45,398 bases of DNA, from positions 1 to 45,398 of the forward strand of contig NZ_JAQGLA010000063.1 in the NCBI RefSeq assembly GCF_027853915.1, given 5' to 3'. The translations under genes were made by a program, and so were the position numbers. Positions 25,730 to 32,735 of the stretch are shown here, piece after piece; positions within the stretch are counted from its first letter, which is position 1; the number at the start of each line of letters is the position of its first letter. The notes beneath the pieces were generated by a model that did not search any database, had not been told where the DNA came from, and worked only from the letters and a program-made list of their open reading frames with translations. The stretch is from Saccharopolyspora oryzae (lineage in GTDB: Bacteria; Actinomycetota; Actinomycetes; Mycobacteriales; Pseudonocardiaceae).

Positions 25730-25760
25730 CCTGCCAGCGGTCAGGACGACCGCTGGCAGG
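25730..25760. terminator. 12-bp perfect hairpin between convergent genes
   Basis: CCTGCCAGCGGT and its exact reverse complement flank a 7-base loop. It lies in the 131-bp gap between the dehydrogenase and the convergent ABM gene and has no T-tract. It is probably a bidirectional terminator. Confidence 0.7.
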
Positions 25761-25777
25761 CCTCTGCAGCTGGTGTG

Positions 25778-26128
25778 TCACAGGTCGATCTGCTCGAAGA
25801 TGTGCGGGTACGACACGATGTCGTCGGGGGACTCGGCAGCCATGCGCTGGAACTCCGGGCGGCCGAACGCCGTGGCGAGTGCCTCGGTCGACTCCCAGAC
25901 CGCGACGTTCATCAGAAGTCGACTGCCCGCTGTTCCCCTGTGCATCTGCAGGGAGACGAATCCCGGCTGAGCCTTCATGAACTCCGCCTGCCTCCGGAAG
26001 AGGGACAGGAACTCCTCAGTCCTCTCCTCCGGAACGAAGAAGGTGTTGGCCAGGACGATGGGGCCGGTCTTCTCCTTGAACTGCGCGAAAATCGGCGTAT
26101 TCGGGTCCAGGCTCTGCAGCTCGGCCAT
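25778..26128 (-). CDS. ABM-type (antibiotic biosynthesis monooxygenase) protein
   Basis: This 116-residue single-domain protein has the dimeric alpha-beta barrel pattern: VLANTFFVPEERTEEFLSLF, then FMKAQPGFVSLQMHRG and NVAVWESTEALATAF. The family includes cofactor-free quinone-forming monooxygenases and haem-degrading enzymes; many members are of unknown role. GAGAGGAAG precedes the ATG. It is 142 bp downstream of the DUF1772 gene on the same strand. Since DUF1772 and ABM families both include anthrone oxygenases, the pair may act on the same aromatic substrate or serve detoxification. Confidence 0.82.
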   Translation of the reverse strand: MAELQSLDPNTPIFAQFKEKTGPIVLANTFFVPEERTEEFLSLFRRQAEFMKAQPGFVSLQMHRGTAGSRLLMNVAVWESTEALATAFGRPEFQRMAAESPDDIVSYPHIFEQIDL

Positions 26129-26270
26129 CTTCGGTACTTCCTCTCACTATCGGTTGTTCCACCGAGGCCGGCCGTACTGGATCCGGCGACGCTCACGTGT
26201 GGCACGAGGGGATCTGACGGACGCTCAAGGGGCATCGCTGGCGCCCGGGGCGTGGTGCCGGCCCGCGGGC

Positions 26271-26717
26271 TCAGGCGAGGGCGGCGACCAGCAGGGCGAA
26301 CGCGGCGATGATGATGGCGACGCGGACGTAGTGGTAGCGGTCCCAGCGGTTCATCTGCTCCTTCCAGTCCGCGGGCCGGTTCTCGGGGGTCCACGTCTTG
26401 CCCCGGTTGTTGATCGGGACGAGCAGCAGCAGCGACATGATGATGCTCGTGATCAGCAGCGCGGCGGCGATGACGACGAGGCCGGTGCCTGGCTGATGCC
26501 ATCCGGCGATGGCCCAGACCGCGCTCAGGACGAGTGAGCCGATGTACCAGACCGGCATGGCGGCGCCGAGCATCCGGCCGCCGTGGCTTCGGCCGCGTTG
26601 ATTGCTGTCGTCGGGGAGTGCGTTGAAGATCGGGTTCAGGACGAAGGCGACGGAGAACTCCACCCCCACCATCAGGCCGACGACCACGACTGTGACGACC
26701 TCGAGCGTGCTGAGCAT
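26271..26717 (-). CDS. DUF1772 (anthrone-oxygenase-like) membrane protein
   Basis: This roughly 148-residue protein has four predicted membrane helices. The N-terminal helix carries GLMVGVEFSVAFVLNPIF, and the C-terminal part has NRGKTW and NRWDRYHYVRVAI, all typical of DUF1772, a family named for fungal anthrone oxygenases. Many bacterial members have no known reaction. GGAGGGG lies a few bases before the ATG at 26717. It is divergent from a TetR gene across a 90-bp gap packed with CTAG-based dyads and is probably repressed by that regulator. Confidence 0.85.
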   Translation of the reverse strand: MLSTLEVVTVVVVGLMVGVEFSVAFVLNPIFNALPDDSNQRGRSHGGRMLGAAMPVWYIGSLVLSAVWAIAGWHQPGTGLVVIAAALLITSIIMSLLLLVPINNRGKTWTPENRPADWKEQMNRWDRYHYVRVAIIIAAFALLVAALA

Positions 26718-26733
26718 GTTGCCCCTCCAGGAA

Positions 26734-26799
26734 TCTAGTGCTGCTAGATGATGAAGCAACGCTAGCGCTGCTGCTGCTCTTTTGTCTAGCGGTGCTAGG
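26734..26799. promoter_or_regulatory. CTAG-type TetR operators in a divergent promoter
   Basis: TCTAGTGCTGCTAGA (26734-26748) and TCTAGCGGTGCTAGG (26785-26799) are matching 15-bp dyads. A weaker copy, CTAGCGCTGCTGC, starts at 26762. CTAG is rare in such DNA, so three clustered sites are unlikely by chance. The outer one ends 8 bp before the TetR start. Confidence 0.7.
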
Positions 26800-26807
26800 A
26801 TCGAGGT

Positions 26808-27386
26808 ATGTCGGTACAGGAACGCAAGGAGCGCGAACGGGCGGACCGCGAACGCCTCATCTTGGCGACGGCCCGCGAACTCGCCGAGCAGCAGGGCTGG
26901 GACGCGGTCACCACCCGCCGGCTCGCCGAGCGCATCGAATACAGCCAACCCGTTCTCTACAGCCATTTCCGCGGCAAGCGCGAGATCATCGGCGCCGTGG
27001 CCCTCGAAGGCGCCGCCGAGCTGGCCGCGGCGCTGCGGGCCGCGACCTCCGCCGCGGACGGCCGGCGCGCCCGGGTCGCCGCCCTCGCCCGCGCTTACCT
27101 CGACTTCGCCGCACGCAACCCGGCGGTCTACGACGCCATATTCCAGCTCGACGGCGGCCTGGCGTTCGCGCAGGAGGACACCCCGGAACCTCTGAAGGAT
27201 GCCTTCGCTGCTCTGCTGGAGAGCCTCGAAGAGGTCGCCGGTGACGGTGTCCATCCGGGGCTGTTCACCGAGGTGTTCTGGGCGTCCCTGCACGGGCTGG
27301 CGACCCTGACCCGGGCGGGACGGCAGCCGCCGGAGCACACCGAGCGGAGGATGGAGCTGCTGGTGGACCGGCTCGCCGTTCTCTGA
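26808..27386 (+). CDS. TetR-family regulator
   Basis: This 192-residue regulator has the TetR helix-turn-helix (RLILATARELAEQQGWD, then TTRRLAERIEYSQPVLYSHFRGKREI) followed by a helical domain of the WHG/TetR_C type (FTEVFWASLHGLATL). It probably represses itself and the divergent DUF1772-ABM genes through the CTAG dyads in the shared promoter. The ATG at 26808 follows GATCGAGGT. It is convergent with the MFS gene 33 bp away. Confidence 0.92.
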   Translation: MSVQERKERERADRERLILATARELAEQQGWDAVTTRRLAERIEYSQPVLYSHFRGKREIIGAVALEGAAELAAALRAATSAADGRRARVAALARAYLDFAARNPAVYDAIFQLDGGLAFAQEDTPEPLKDAFAALLESLEEVAGDGVHPGLFTEVFWASLHGLATLTRAGRQPPEHTERRMELLVDRLAVL

Positions 27387-27419
27387 CGCACCATCCCGGA
27401 TCACGACCCGATGCGCGCT

Positions 27420-28802
27420 CTAGTGCGCTTCGTGGTGCGCCGGGCGCATCCGGAACGCGGTGATCAGGGCGAGCACGACGACGACCGCCATCACCAAGAA
27501 GACCTCGGAGAATGCTGCTGCGGCTCCGACGGTTTGCTGCCGCGCGGCCACCAGTACGGCGAACAGGGCAGGTCCGGTGCCGGCGCCGAGGAACTGGGCG
27601 CCCTGGAGGATCCCGAGGCCGATCCCGACCTGCTCGGACGGCAGTGCGCTCGCCGCAGCGCTGATGATCGGGGTGAGCACGAGGATGAAACCGACGCTCA
27701 ACCCGAGGATCCCGGCCGCGATCGGCACCACCGACGTCGTCGCGGTGGCGAGGAAAAGCGCGGACGCCGCCATGATCGCGAGGCCCACCACGACGAGCGG
27801 CCTCGTGCCGATGCGGTCGGCGAGGCGGCCGATCAGCGGGGAGAGGACGGCGACGGAGATCCCGGCCGGGATCATCACCAGGGCGCCGATTCCCGGTTCC
27901 AGGCCGTTGACGTCGACGATCAGCAGCGGCACGAAGACCAGACCGCCGAGGTTGACGGCCATGGCCAGGAAGGTGACGAGCACGGCGATCCGGTAGACGC
28001 GGTTGGCGAACAGCGCGGGCGGGACGAACGGGTTCGCCACGTGCACAGTGCGCCAGCCGAAGAGCGCGATCGCCGCAGCAGCCACCAGGAAGCTGCCCCA
28101 CGACGAGGGTGCGGTGAGCCCGGCGACCTGCGCCTGAGTCGCGCCGAAGAGCAGAAGCCCGGACCCGACGCCCAGGAAGATGCCGCCGAGCAGGTCGAAC
28201 CGGCTCGCGCCTTCCGGAACATCGCCCGGCAGCACGCGTCGCGCCGCGGGAAGCAGTACCAGCACCGCCACGACCATGACCCAGAACAGCGCGCGCCAGC
28301 CGAGGAACTGGCCGATACCACCGCCCAGCGCAGGTCCGGCGGCAGCGCCGACGCCGGCGGCCGCGGAGAGGGCGCCGATCCCGGTCCCGCGCCGGTCGGC
28401 CGGGATGAGCCGGGTGATGGCGACCATCGACAGCACCGGTACCGCCGCCGCGCCGATCCCCATGGCGATCCGGCCGAGCACGAGGACGAGCAGATCCGGT
28501 GCGAGCGCGCAGATCAGGCTTCCGGCCGCGTAGGCCAGCAGGGCGAAGGTGAACAGCTGCCGCAGGCCCACCCGGTCGGAAGTGCGGCCGTAGAAGGGGA
28601 TTCCGACCGCGAACACCAGCAGGAATCCGGTGACGACCCAGGCGAGTTCGGCCTCGGAAGCCCCGAACTCCGCGCCGATCGACGGGAGCATGAGGTTGAC
28701 CATGTCGCTGGCGATGACCGTGACGAGCAGAGCGGGCAGGAGCACCGCCAGCAGGCCCACCCCCGATGGCGCCCGCTCGGTCGGGGTCGACGTGGTTGTC
28801 AT
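27420..28802 (-). CDS. MFS drug-efflux-type transporter
   Basis: This roughly 460-residue membrane protein has about 12-14 helices. Motif A-like GRTSDRVGLRQLF and the antiporter motif region GVGAAAGPALGGGIG in helix 5 mark a proton-driven efflux pump of the DHA group. The charged loop near residues 190-205 separates the halves. ATG 28802 was chosen because ATGGAGGA lies upstream. A perfect 10-bp-arm palindrome at 28821-28843, 19 bp before the start, matches the one before the adjacent Rrf2 gene, so the pump is almost certainly regulated by that protein. The exported compound is unknown. Confidence 0.9.
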   Translation of the reverse strand: MTTTSTPTERAPSGVGLLAVLLPALLVTVIASDMVNLMLPSIGAEFGASEAELAWVVTGFLLVFAVGIPFYGRTSDRVGLRQLFTFALLAYAAGSLICALAPDLLVLVLGRIAMGIGAAAVPVLSMVAITRLIPADRRGTGIGALSAAAGVGAAAGPALGGGIGQFLGWRALFWVMVVAVLVLLPAARRVLPGDVPEGASRFDLLGGIFLGVGSGLLLFGATQAQVAGLTAPSSWGSFLVAAAAIALFGWRTVHVANPFVPPALFANRVYRIAVLVTFLAMAVNLGGLVFVPLLIVDVNGLEPGIGALVMIPAGISVAVLSPLIGRLADRIGTRPLVVVGLAIMAASALFLATATTSVVPIAAGILGLSVGFILVLTPIISAAASALPSEQVGIGLGILQGAQFLGAGTGPALFAVLVAARQQTVGAAAAFSEVFLVMAVVVVLALITAFRMRPAHHEAH

Positions 28803-28820
28803 TCCGCGTTCCTCCATTTG

Positions 28821-28843
28821 ACTGCAACCAATGTGGTTGCAGT
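28821..28843. promoter_or_regulatory. Rrf2 operator candidate before the MFS gene
   Basis: ACTGCAAC-N7-GTTGCAGT; the arms extend to 10 bp around ATG. The same half-sites and spacing occur at 29348-29380. Its place next to the start codon suits repression. Confidence 0.8.
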
Positions 28844-28887
28844 TTGGGTGTGAAAACGGCGGAGGGAGCGCCTCCGCCACTGCTCGA

Positions 28888-29334
28888 CTACCGGGCCGAT
28901 CGCCCGATCTTGCGTTCGATGGTCAGCACCTGCTGGACCAGGTCGGCGATGGTCGTCTGGCTGAGCCGTTCCTCCATCGCCCGCTCTGCGTCCTGGAACT
29001 CGGCTTCGAGCAGGGCCTGCATGTTGCGCCCGACCTCGCACGCATCGCTGGGCGGGTGGGGGTGCCGCGACAGGACGGGCCCGGCCTCGACGGCGGTGTA
29101 CGCGTCGTGCAGCGTGATCTCGCGCGCGGCGCGCGCCAAGAGCCAGCCGCCGCCGCGCCCCTCGGTGGATCGCACCAGGTCCGCGTCCCGCAGGCTGCCG
29201 AGGATTCGCCGCACCAGCACCGGATTGCTCGCCAGGCTGTCGGCGATCTCCGCGGAGGTCAGCGACTTGTCGCTCCAGCGCGCCAACATGGTGAGCGCGT
29301 GGATGGCGACCGCGCTCCTGCTGCTGAGGCCCAC
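28888..29334 (-). CDS. Rrf2-family regulator
   Basis: This roughly 148-residue regulator has the Rrf2 winged helix (SRSAVAIHALTMLARW, SAEIADSLASNPVLVRRIL, GGGWLLARAAREITL) and a C-terminal dimerisation helix. Only one cysteine is present (DACEVGRN), so the three-cysteine Fe-S site of IscR/NsrR is absent and the signal is likely a ligand or a single-thiol switch. GTG 29334 was chosen because GGAGGGA lies upstream. It lies on the same strand, just upstream of the MFS gene, with its own promoter. Matching palindromes precede both genes. Confidence 0.9.
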   Translation of the reverse strand: MGLSSRSAVAIHALTMLARWSDKSLTSAEIADSLASNPVLVRRILGSLRDADLVRSTEGRGGGWLLARAAREITLHDAYTAVEAGPVLSRHPHPPSDACEVGRNMQALLEAEFQDAERAMEERLSQTTIADLVQQVLTIERKIGRSAR

Positions 29335-29347
29335 TCCGCTCCCTCCG

Positions 29348-29380
29348 ATCGAACTGCAACGAACGTAGTTGCAGTTCGAT
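29348..29380. promoter_or_regulatory. Rrf2 operator candidate before its own gene
   Basis: Perfect 13-bp arms (ATCGAACTGCAAC and its reverse complement) lie around a 7-bp centre, 13 bp before the GTG start. Autoregulation is likely. Confidence 0.8.
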
Positions 29381-29531
29381 GAGGTGTCAATTCGGTGATC
29401 ACCGAACGGCTGCCCGCTGTGCAAGCCCTCACGGTCCGCAGCCGGGCGGTTCTGATCGAACCCGGTCCGCCGCCAAGCCGAGGCCGACTATCTTGCAGCT
29501 GACAAACGGGACATTCAGAGGGGATCCAGGC

Positions 29532-30059
29532 GTGAATGTGTTGTCGCGAGCTGTGTTTGCCGCGTGCGCCAGTGCGGTGGCGCTGACGGTAGCGGGTTGT
29601 GGTGGTCCCACTCAGGGCGGAGACCCCGCTTCTGAGGCGCAGTCACAGAAAGGGCTTGCTGCGGTCGACCCTTGTGAGCTTTTGGCCCCCGAGCAGCTCA
29701 AGTCATTTGGGTTCAATGGTCCAGGTGAGCCAACGTCGATCGTTCCGTCGCAGCCTGGCTGTGCTTTCAAGGGCGAGCCATTTAGTATCACCGTCTTCAA
29801 GAACGAGGAAGAGACTGTTGAGTCTCTGGGGCGGCAAGAAGGAACCTGGGCGAAGTTCGACCGCCTTGAGGTTGATGGCCGTCCAGCGGCGAGTGGTATT
29901 TCTAGCGGGTCCACGCGGGCCCGAATTTGTTCGGCGATGTTCAACGCTGGCGGCGGCGTGATCATCCTGACGGTTCAGGAATTTCGTGATCAAGGCCTTG
30001 ACGAGTGCGCTGAGGGATTGAAGGTCGCTGAGGCTGTTGCGCCGAAGCTGCCGAAGTAG
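29532..30059 (+). CDS. DUF3558 lipoprotein, copy 1
   Basis: This roughly 175-residue protein has a lipoprotein signal peptide (SRAVFAACASAVALTVAGC, lipobox VAGC with the lipidated cysteine about residue 23), so it is probably anchored outside the cytoplasmic membrane. The rest matches DUF3558: VDPCELLAP near the front, an internal CAFKG, and GGGVIILTV ... CAEGLKVAEAVAPKLP at the end. A paralogue is encoded at 32199. DUF3558 proteins often accompany type VII secretion genes; the function is unknown. The start is GTG after AGAGGGG. Codons end in T/A more often than in flanking genes, which may mark transfer. Confidence 0.85.
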   Translation: MNVLSRAVFAACASAVALTVAGCGGPTQGGDPASEAQSQKGLAAVDPCELLAPEQLKSFGFNGPGEPTSIVPSQPGCAFKGEPFSITVFKNEEETVESLGRQEGTWAKFDRLEVDGRPAASGISSGSTRARICSAMFNAGGGVIILTVQEFRDQGLDECAEGLKVAEAVAPKLPK

Positions 30060-30114
30060 CTAGGGCTTTGCCCAGGGCGCCAGTATCAAGGTGCCCTGGG
30101 TCAGCTCCGCGTGG

Positions 30115-30378
30115 TCAAACCCAGACGAGGTGCAGGTTCGCGCGGCGCGACAAGCGGTTCAGTGCGGCTTCGGGCGACTGGAAGCTGGCGCGCAGCTGGC
30201 CGGAAGCGCTGACGACGTCGGTGCTCTCTTCGAAGGCCATGCCCCAGTACTCGACGTGTCCGTCCTGCTGATCGCCGACTTCCTCGCACAACGCGAACAC
30301 TCGAGGAGCGTTCTCCCGAGCGAGCTCTTCGAGGGCGGACATGAACTCCTCCCGGCTCCACGACGACAGCTCCGACAT
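30115..30378 (-). CDS. small unknown protein divergent from the XRE regulator
   Basis: I do not recognise this 87-residue protein. It is soluble-looking, with an N-terminal helical half (SREEFMSALEELARENAPRVF) and a C-terminal half that could form strands and a helix (SPEAALNRLSRRANLHLVWV). GGGAGG lies upstream of the ATG, and codon use is coding-like. It is divergent from an XRE-DUF5753/DUF397 pair across 134 bp containing two GCTAAC repeats, so it may be controlled by, or interact with, that regulator. Confidence 0.7.
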   Translation of the reverse strand: MSELSSWSREEFMSALEELARENAPRVFALCEEVGDQQDGHVEYWGMAFEESTDVVSASGQLRASFQSPEAALNRLSRRANLHLVWV

Positions 30379-30408
30379 AACAACCTCCCTGTGATCGAGC
30401 GTGATCTT

Positions 30409-30436
30409 GCTAACAGGTTAATTGCTAACGGTTAGC
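30409..30436. promoter_or_regulatory. GCTAAC dyads in a divergent promoter
   Basis: GCTAACGGTTAGC (30424-30436) is a 13-bp palindrome. GCTAACAGGTTAA (30409-30421) is a related copy 15 bp away. They lie between the small unknown gene and the XRE regulator and are a candidate XRE operator. Confidence 0.5.
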
Positions 30437-30512
30437 CATCACAGAGCACGATTGGGTGGTTGCCGGTTGTGATCGTCGACCGTGCAGACTTGTGGCCGAA
30501 CAGGAGGCAAGC

Positions 30513-31370
30513 GTGGCGACCAGAACAGACCCCGCATCATTGCGACGCAGGATCGGCGCGCGATTGCGGCACTTTCGCTCTCAGGCTGGGAAGACGACCA
30601 ACGAGGCTGCGGAGGAGCTTGGCTGTTCGCGGGGCAAGATCAGTCAGATGGAGGCCGGCATGTACCGGCTTCAGCATCGAGACGTCCGTGACCTGCTCCG
30701 CTTCTACGGTGCGTCGGAGTCGGAAGTGGAGATCGCCGTCGAGCAGGCGAAACGTTCTGCGGAGCCCAGCTGGTGGGCGCCCTATGCCGACGTCGTCGAG
30801 GACTGGTTCGCGTTCTTCCTCGGTTCGGAGGGGGAAGCTGTTCGTGAGTTCAACTACGAGCAGCTTGTGGTTCCTGGTCTGCTTCAGACGAATGACTACG
30901 CGGCTGCGTTGACCAAGGCGAGTCGGAGTGTTTCCGCGGAAAACCAGGCGAAGGTGACCAGTCTTCGACTGGAGCGTCAGCGGCGCGTTGTCGAGCAGAA
31001 CTCGTTGAAGCTCGACGTCGTGGTCGAGGAAGGCGTGTTGCGGCGGCCCATCGGCGGTTGGGAAGTCCTGCGGGCGCAGCTCACGCACATGCTGGAGATG
31101 TCGAAACTTCCGCATGTCGGTGTGCAGGTGATCCCGGCGAGCGTGGGCGCACACTCCGGGATGGATGGCAAGTTCGTCTTGCTGGAGTTCGAAGACTTCA
31201 GTCCCGGTGTCTTCCTGGAAGGACACCCTGTCTTGGGTGCTCGCTACGACGTGGAGGATCCCGTGCTGATTGACACCTATTCGTCAATCGCGAATGCTCT
31301 TCGCGAAGAAGCGTTGAGCCAGAGCGAATCCGCGAGGTTCATCGAAGGTGTGCTTGCTGGCCTGCCGTGA
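30513..31370 (+). CDS. XRE-family regulator with DUF5753
   Basis: This roughly 285-residue protein has an N-terminal Cro/C1 helix-turn-helix (IGARLRHFRSQAGKTTNEAA, then CSRGKISQMEAG) and a long DUF5753 effector domain (ARTT-independent; landmarks FNYEQLVVPGLLQTNDYAAAL, VVVEEGVLRRPIGG, FVLLEFEDFSPGVFLEG, each within the C-terminal 190 residues). In actinobacteria such proteins (BldB/WhiJ-like systems) usually pair with a small DUF397 protein, encoded here 10 bp downstream. AGGAGG precedes the GTG. It probably controls neighbouring type VII-related genes. Confidence 0.9.
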   Translation: MATRTDPASLRRRIGARLRHFRSQAGKTTNEAAEELGCSRGKISQMEAGMYRLQHRDVRDLLRFYGASESEVEIAVEQAKRSAEPSWWAPYADVVEDWFAFFLGSEGEAVREFNYEQLVVPGLLQTNDYAAALTKASRSVSAENQAKVTSLRLERQRRVVEQNSLKLDVVVEEGVLRRPIGGWEVLRAQLTHMLEMSKLPHVGVQVIPASVGAHSGMDGKFVLLEFEDFSPGVFLEGHPVLGARYDVEDPVLIDTYSSIANALREEALSQSESARFIEGVLAGLP

Positions 31371-31380
31371 GGAGTGACCG

Positions 31381-31641
31381 GTGCGTGAGTTACCCGCAGT
31401 CCGCTGGCGAAAGTCGAGCAGGAGCATGAACCAGGGAGCCTGCGTCGAGGTCGCTTTTGTTGACCAGCGGGCGCTCGCGGAGTGGCGTAAGAGCAGCTAC
31501 AGCGACGACGGGGCCGACTGCGTTGAGGTCGCTGGTGGCGATGGGGTTGTGGCGGCTCGGGACTCGAAGGATCCGGGTGGGCCGGTGCTGGTGTTCTCGC
31601 AGGCCAGGTGGGCGGCGTTCCTTGCCGGTCTGAACGGGTGA
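31381..31641 (+). CDS. DUF397 protein with duplicated motif
   Basis: This 86-residue partner of the upstream XRE regulator carries the DUF397 motif twice: VRWRKSSRSMNQGACVEVA and AEWRKSSYSDDGADCVEVA. The C-terminus (RDSKDPGGPVLVFSQARWAAFL) is the usual DUF397 end. DUF397 proteins are thought to antagonise or bind the paired XRE protein. The start is GTG. Codon 4 is TTA (31390-31392), a rare leucine codon. The two genes are separated by 10 bp and surely co-transcribed. Confidence 0.88.
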   Translation: MRELPAVRWRKSSRSMNQGACVEVAFVDQRALAEWRKSSYSDDGADCVEVAGGDGVVAARDSKDPGGPVLVFSQARWAAFLAGLNG

Positions 31642-31746
31642 CGTGCTGACTATCACGTGATCATCTTTCGGGTTTCGCTGCGGGCGGGTTGTCGGGTTCG
31701 TTAGGTTCACCTTCGGTCGATCGATCGGTGCCGGAGGGGGCTACGG

Positions 31747-32202
31747 ATGGCTGACGCGCAGATGTCGGGTGACCTGGGGGCGATTGGCGCGGCGGGCGCC
31801 GCCATGGGCTTCGCCGGCGCTGGCGCGAAGCTGGACGCGATCAAGGGCGAGAACGACAAGCTGGGGCAGCAGATCTCGTCCGGTCAGCTCAAGATGAACC
31901 CGGAAGCCGCCAACAAGGCGGCCAAGGTCTACCGAGGCAAGATGGACGAGGTAGACCGCCTGATCCAGAAGGCTGCGGACCTCGTGCGTCTCGAGGGTTT
32001 CGGTGACTATAGCTCCGCTCAGGAGCTCAGGGGCAAGTTCGTCATGAAGGCCAAAAATGGGTCGACAGGTGCGTTTGACCTGCTTACTGGCCTGCGCGAT
32101 GAGCTCAAGCGCAAGGCGGAGCTCTTCGAGCAAGCGGCGAAGGACTATGTTGCGACGGACGAGCAGATCAGCGAGGACTTGCAGAGGGGTAGTCAGGCGT
32201 GA
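31747..32202 (+). CDS. small helical protein of a type VII-like locus
   Basis: This 151-residue protein appears all-helical, with an Ala/Gly-rich start (GAIGAAGAAMGFAGAGAKLD) and a long C-terminal helical region (GLRDELKRKAELFEQAAKDYVATDEQISEDL). It lacks a signal peptide and lacks a clear WxG turn, but resembles substrate-like helical proteins encoded beside ESX genes. GGAGGGGG precedes the ATG. Its stop overlaps the next start (GTGA), coupling it to a DUF3558 lipoprotein. Secretion and function are inferred from context only. Confidence 0.75.
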   Translation: MADAQMSGDLGAIGAAGAAMGFAGAGAKLDAIKGENDKLGQQISSGQLKMNPEAANKAAKVYRGKMDEVDRLIQKAADLVRLEGFGDYSSAQELRGKFVMKAKNGSTGAFDLLTGLRDELKRKAELFEQAAKDYVATDEQISEDLQRGSQA

Positions 32203-32726
32203 GGGCATTGTCTCGAGCTGCGATCGCGGCGGTCGCGGGTGCAGCCATTCTTTCCACGGCAAGCTGTGGTGCCGGGGCGCCGGGGAACGGGGATAAGGAC
32301 GAGGAAGGTTCTGCGAGCGGCCTCGCGCAGGTGGATCCGTGCACGATGGTGCCCACGGACGTGCTGGCATCCTTTGGCCTTCGGGGACCTGGTGACCCGG
32401 ACAGCAACGGTGCCTCGGAACCTGGTTGCTACTTCGCGGGGGATCCGATTTCCGGCACGTTCTACAAGAACCAGGAGATGACCGTCGCCACCTACGGCGA
32501 TAAGCCGGGTATTTGGGAGCGATACGACCGTAAGCAGGTTGATGGCCGTGCCGCTGCCAGTGGGGTTGCAACCGGGGCGGGCGACACAGGAGTTTGCACG
32601 ACCTTGTTCGATGCAGGCGGTGGCGTGATCATCTTGACCGTTAGCAATAAGGGCGAGGCCAGCATCGATTCCTGCGCTGAGGGTCTGAAGATCGCTGAGA
32701 AGATCGCGCCGGGATTGCCGAAGTGA
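32199..32726 (+). CDS. DUF3558 lipoprotein, copy 2
   Basis: This 175-residue paralogue of the lipoprotein at 29532 has signal peptide SRAAIAAVAGAAILSTASC (lipobox TASC). DUF3558 landmarks are VDPCTMVP, GCYFAGDP, and GGGVIILTV ... CAEGLKIAEKIAPGLPK. Length is identical to copy 1, and the C-termini are nearly the same, indicating duplication. It is translationally coupled to the upstream helical protein and lies 9 bp before the WXG/PPE-like gene, so it probably acts at the cell surface with that secreted protein. Confidence 0.87.
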   Translation: MRALSRAAIAAVAGAAILSTASCGAGAPGNGDKDEEGSASGLAQVDPCTMVPTDVLASFGLRGPGDPDSNGASEPGCYFAGDPISGTFYKNQEMTVATYGDKPGIWERYDRKQVDGRAAASGVATGAGDTGVCTTLFDAGGGVIILTVSNKGEASIDSCAEGLKIAEKIAPGLPK

Positions 32727-32735
32727 CCTGGGGGA

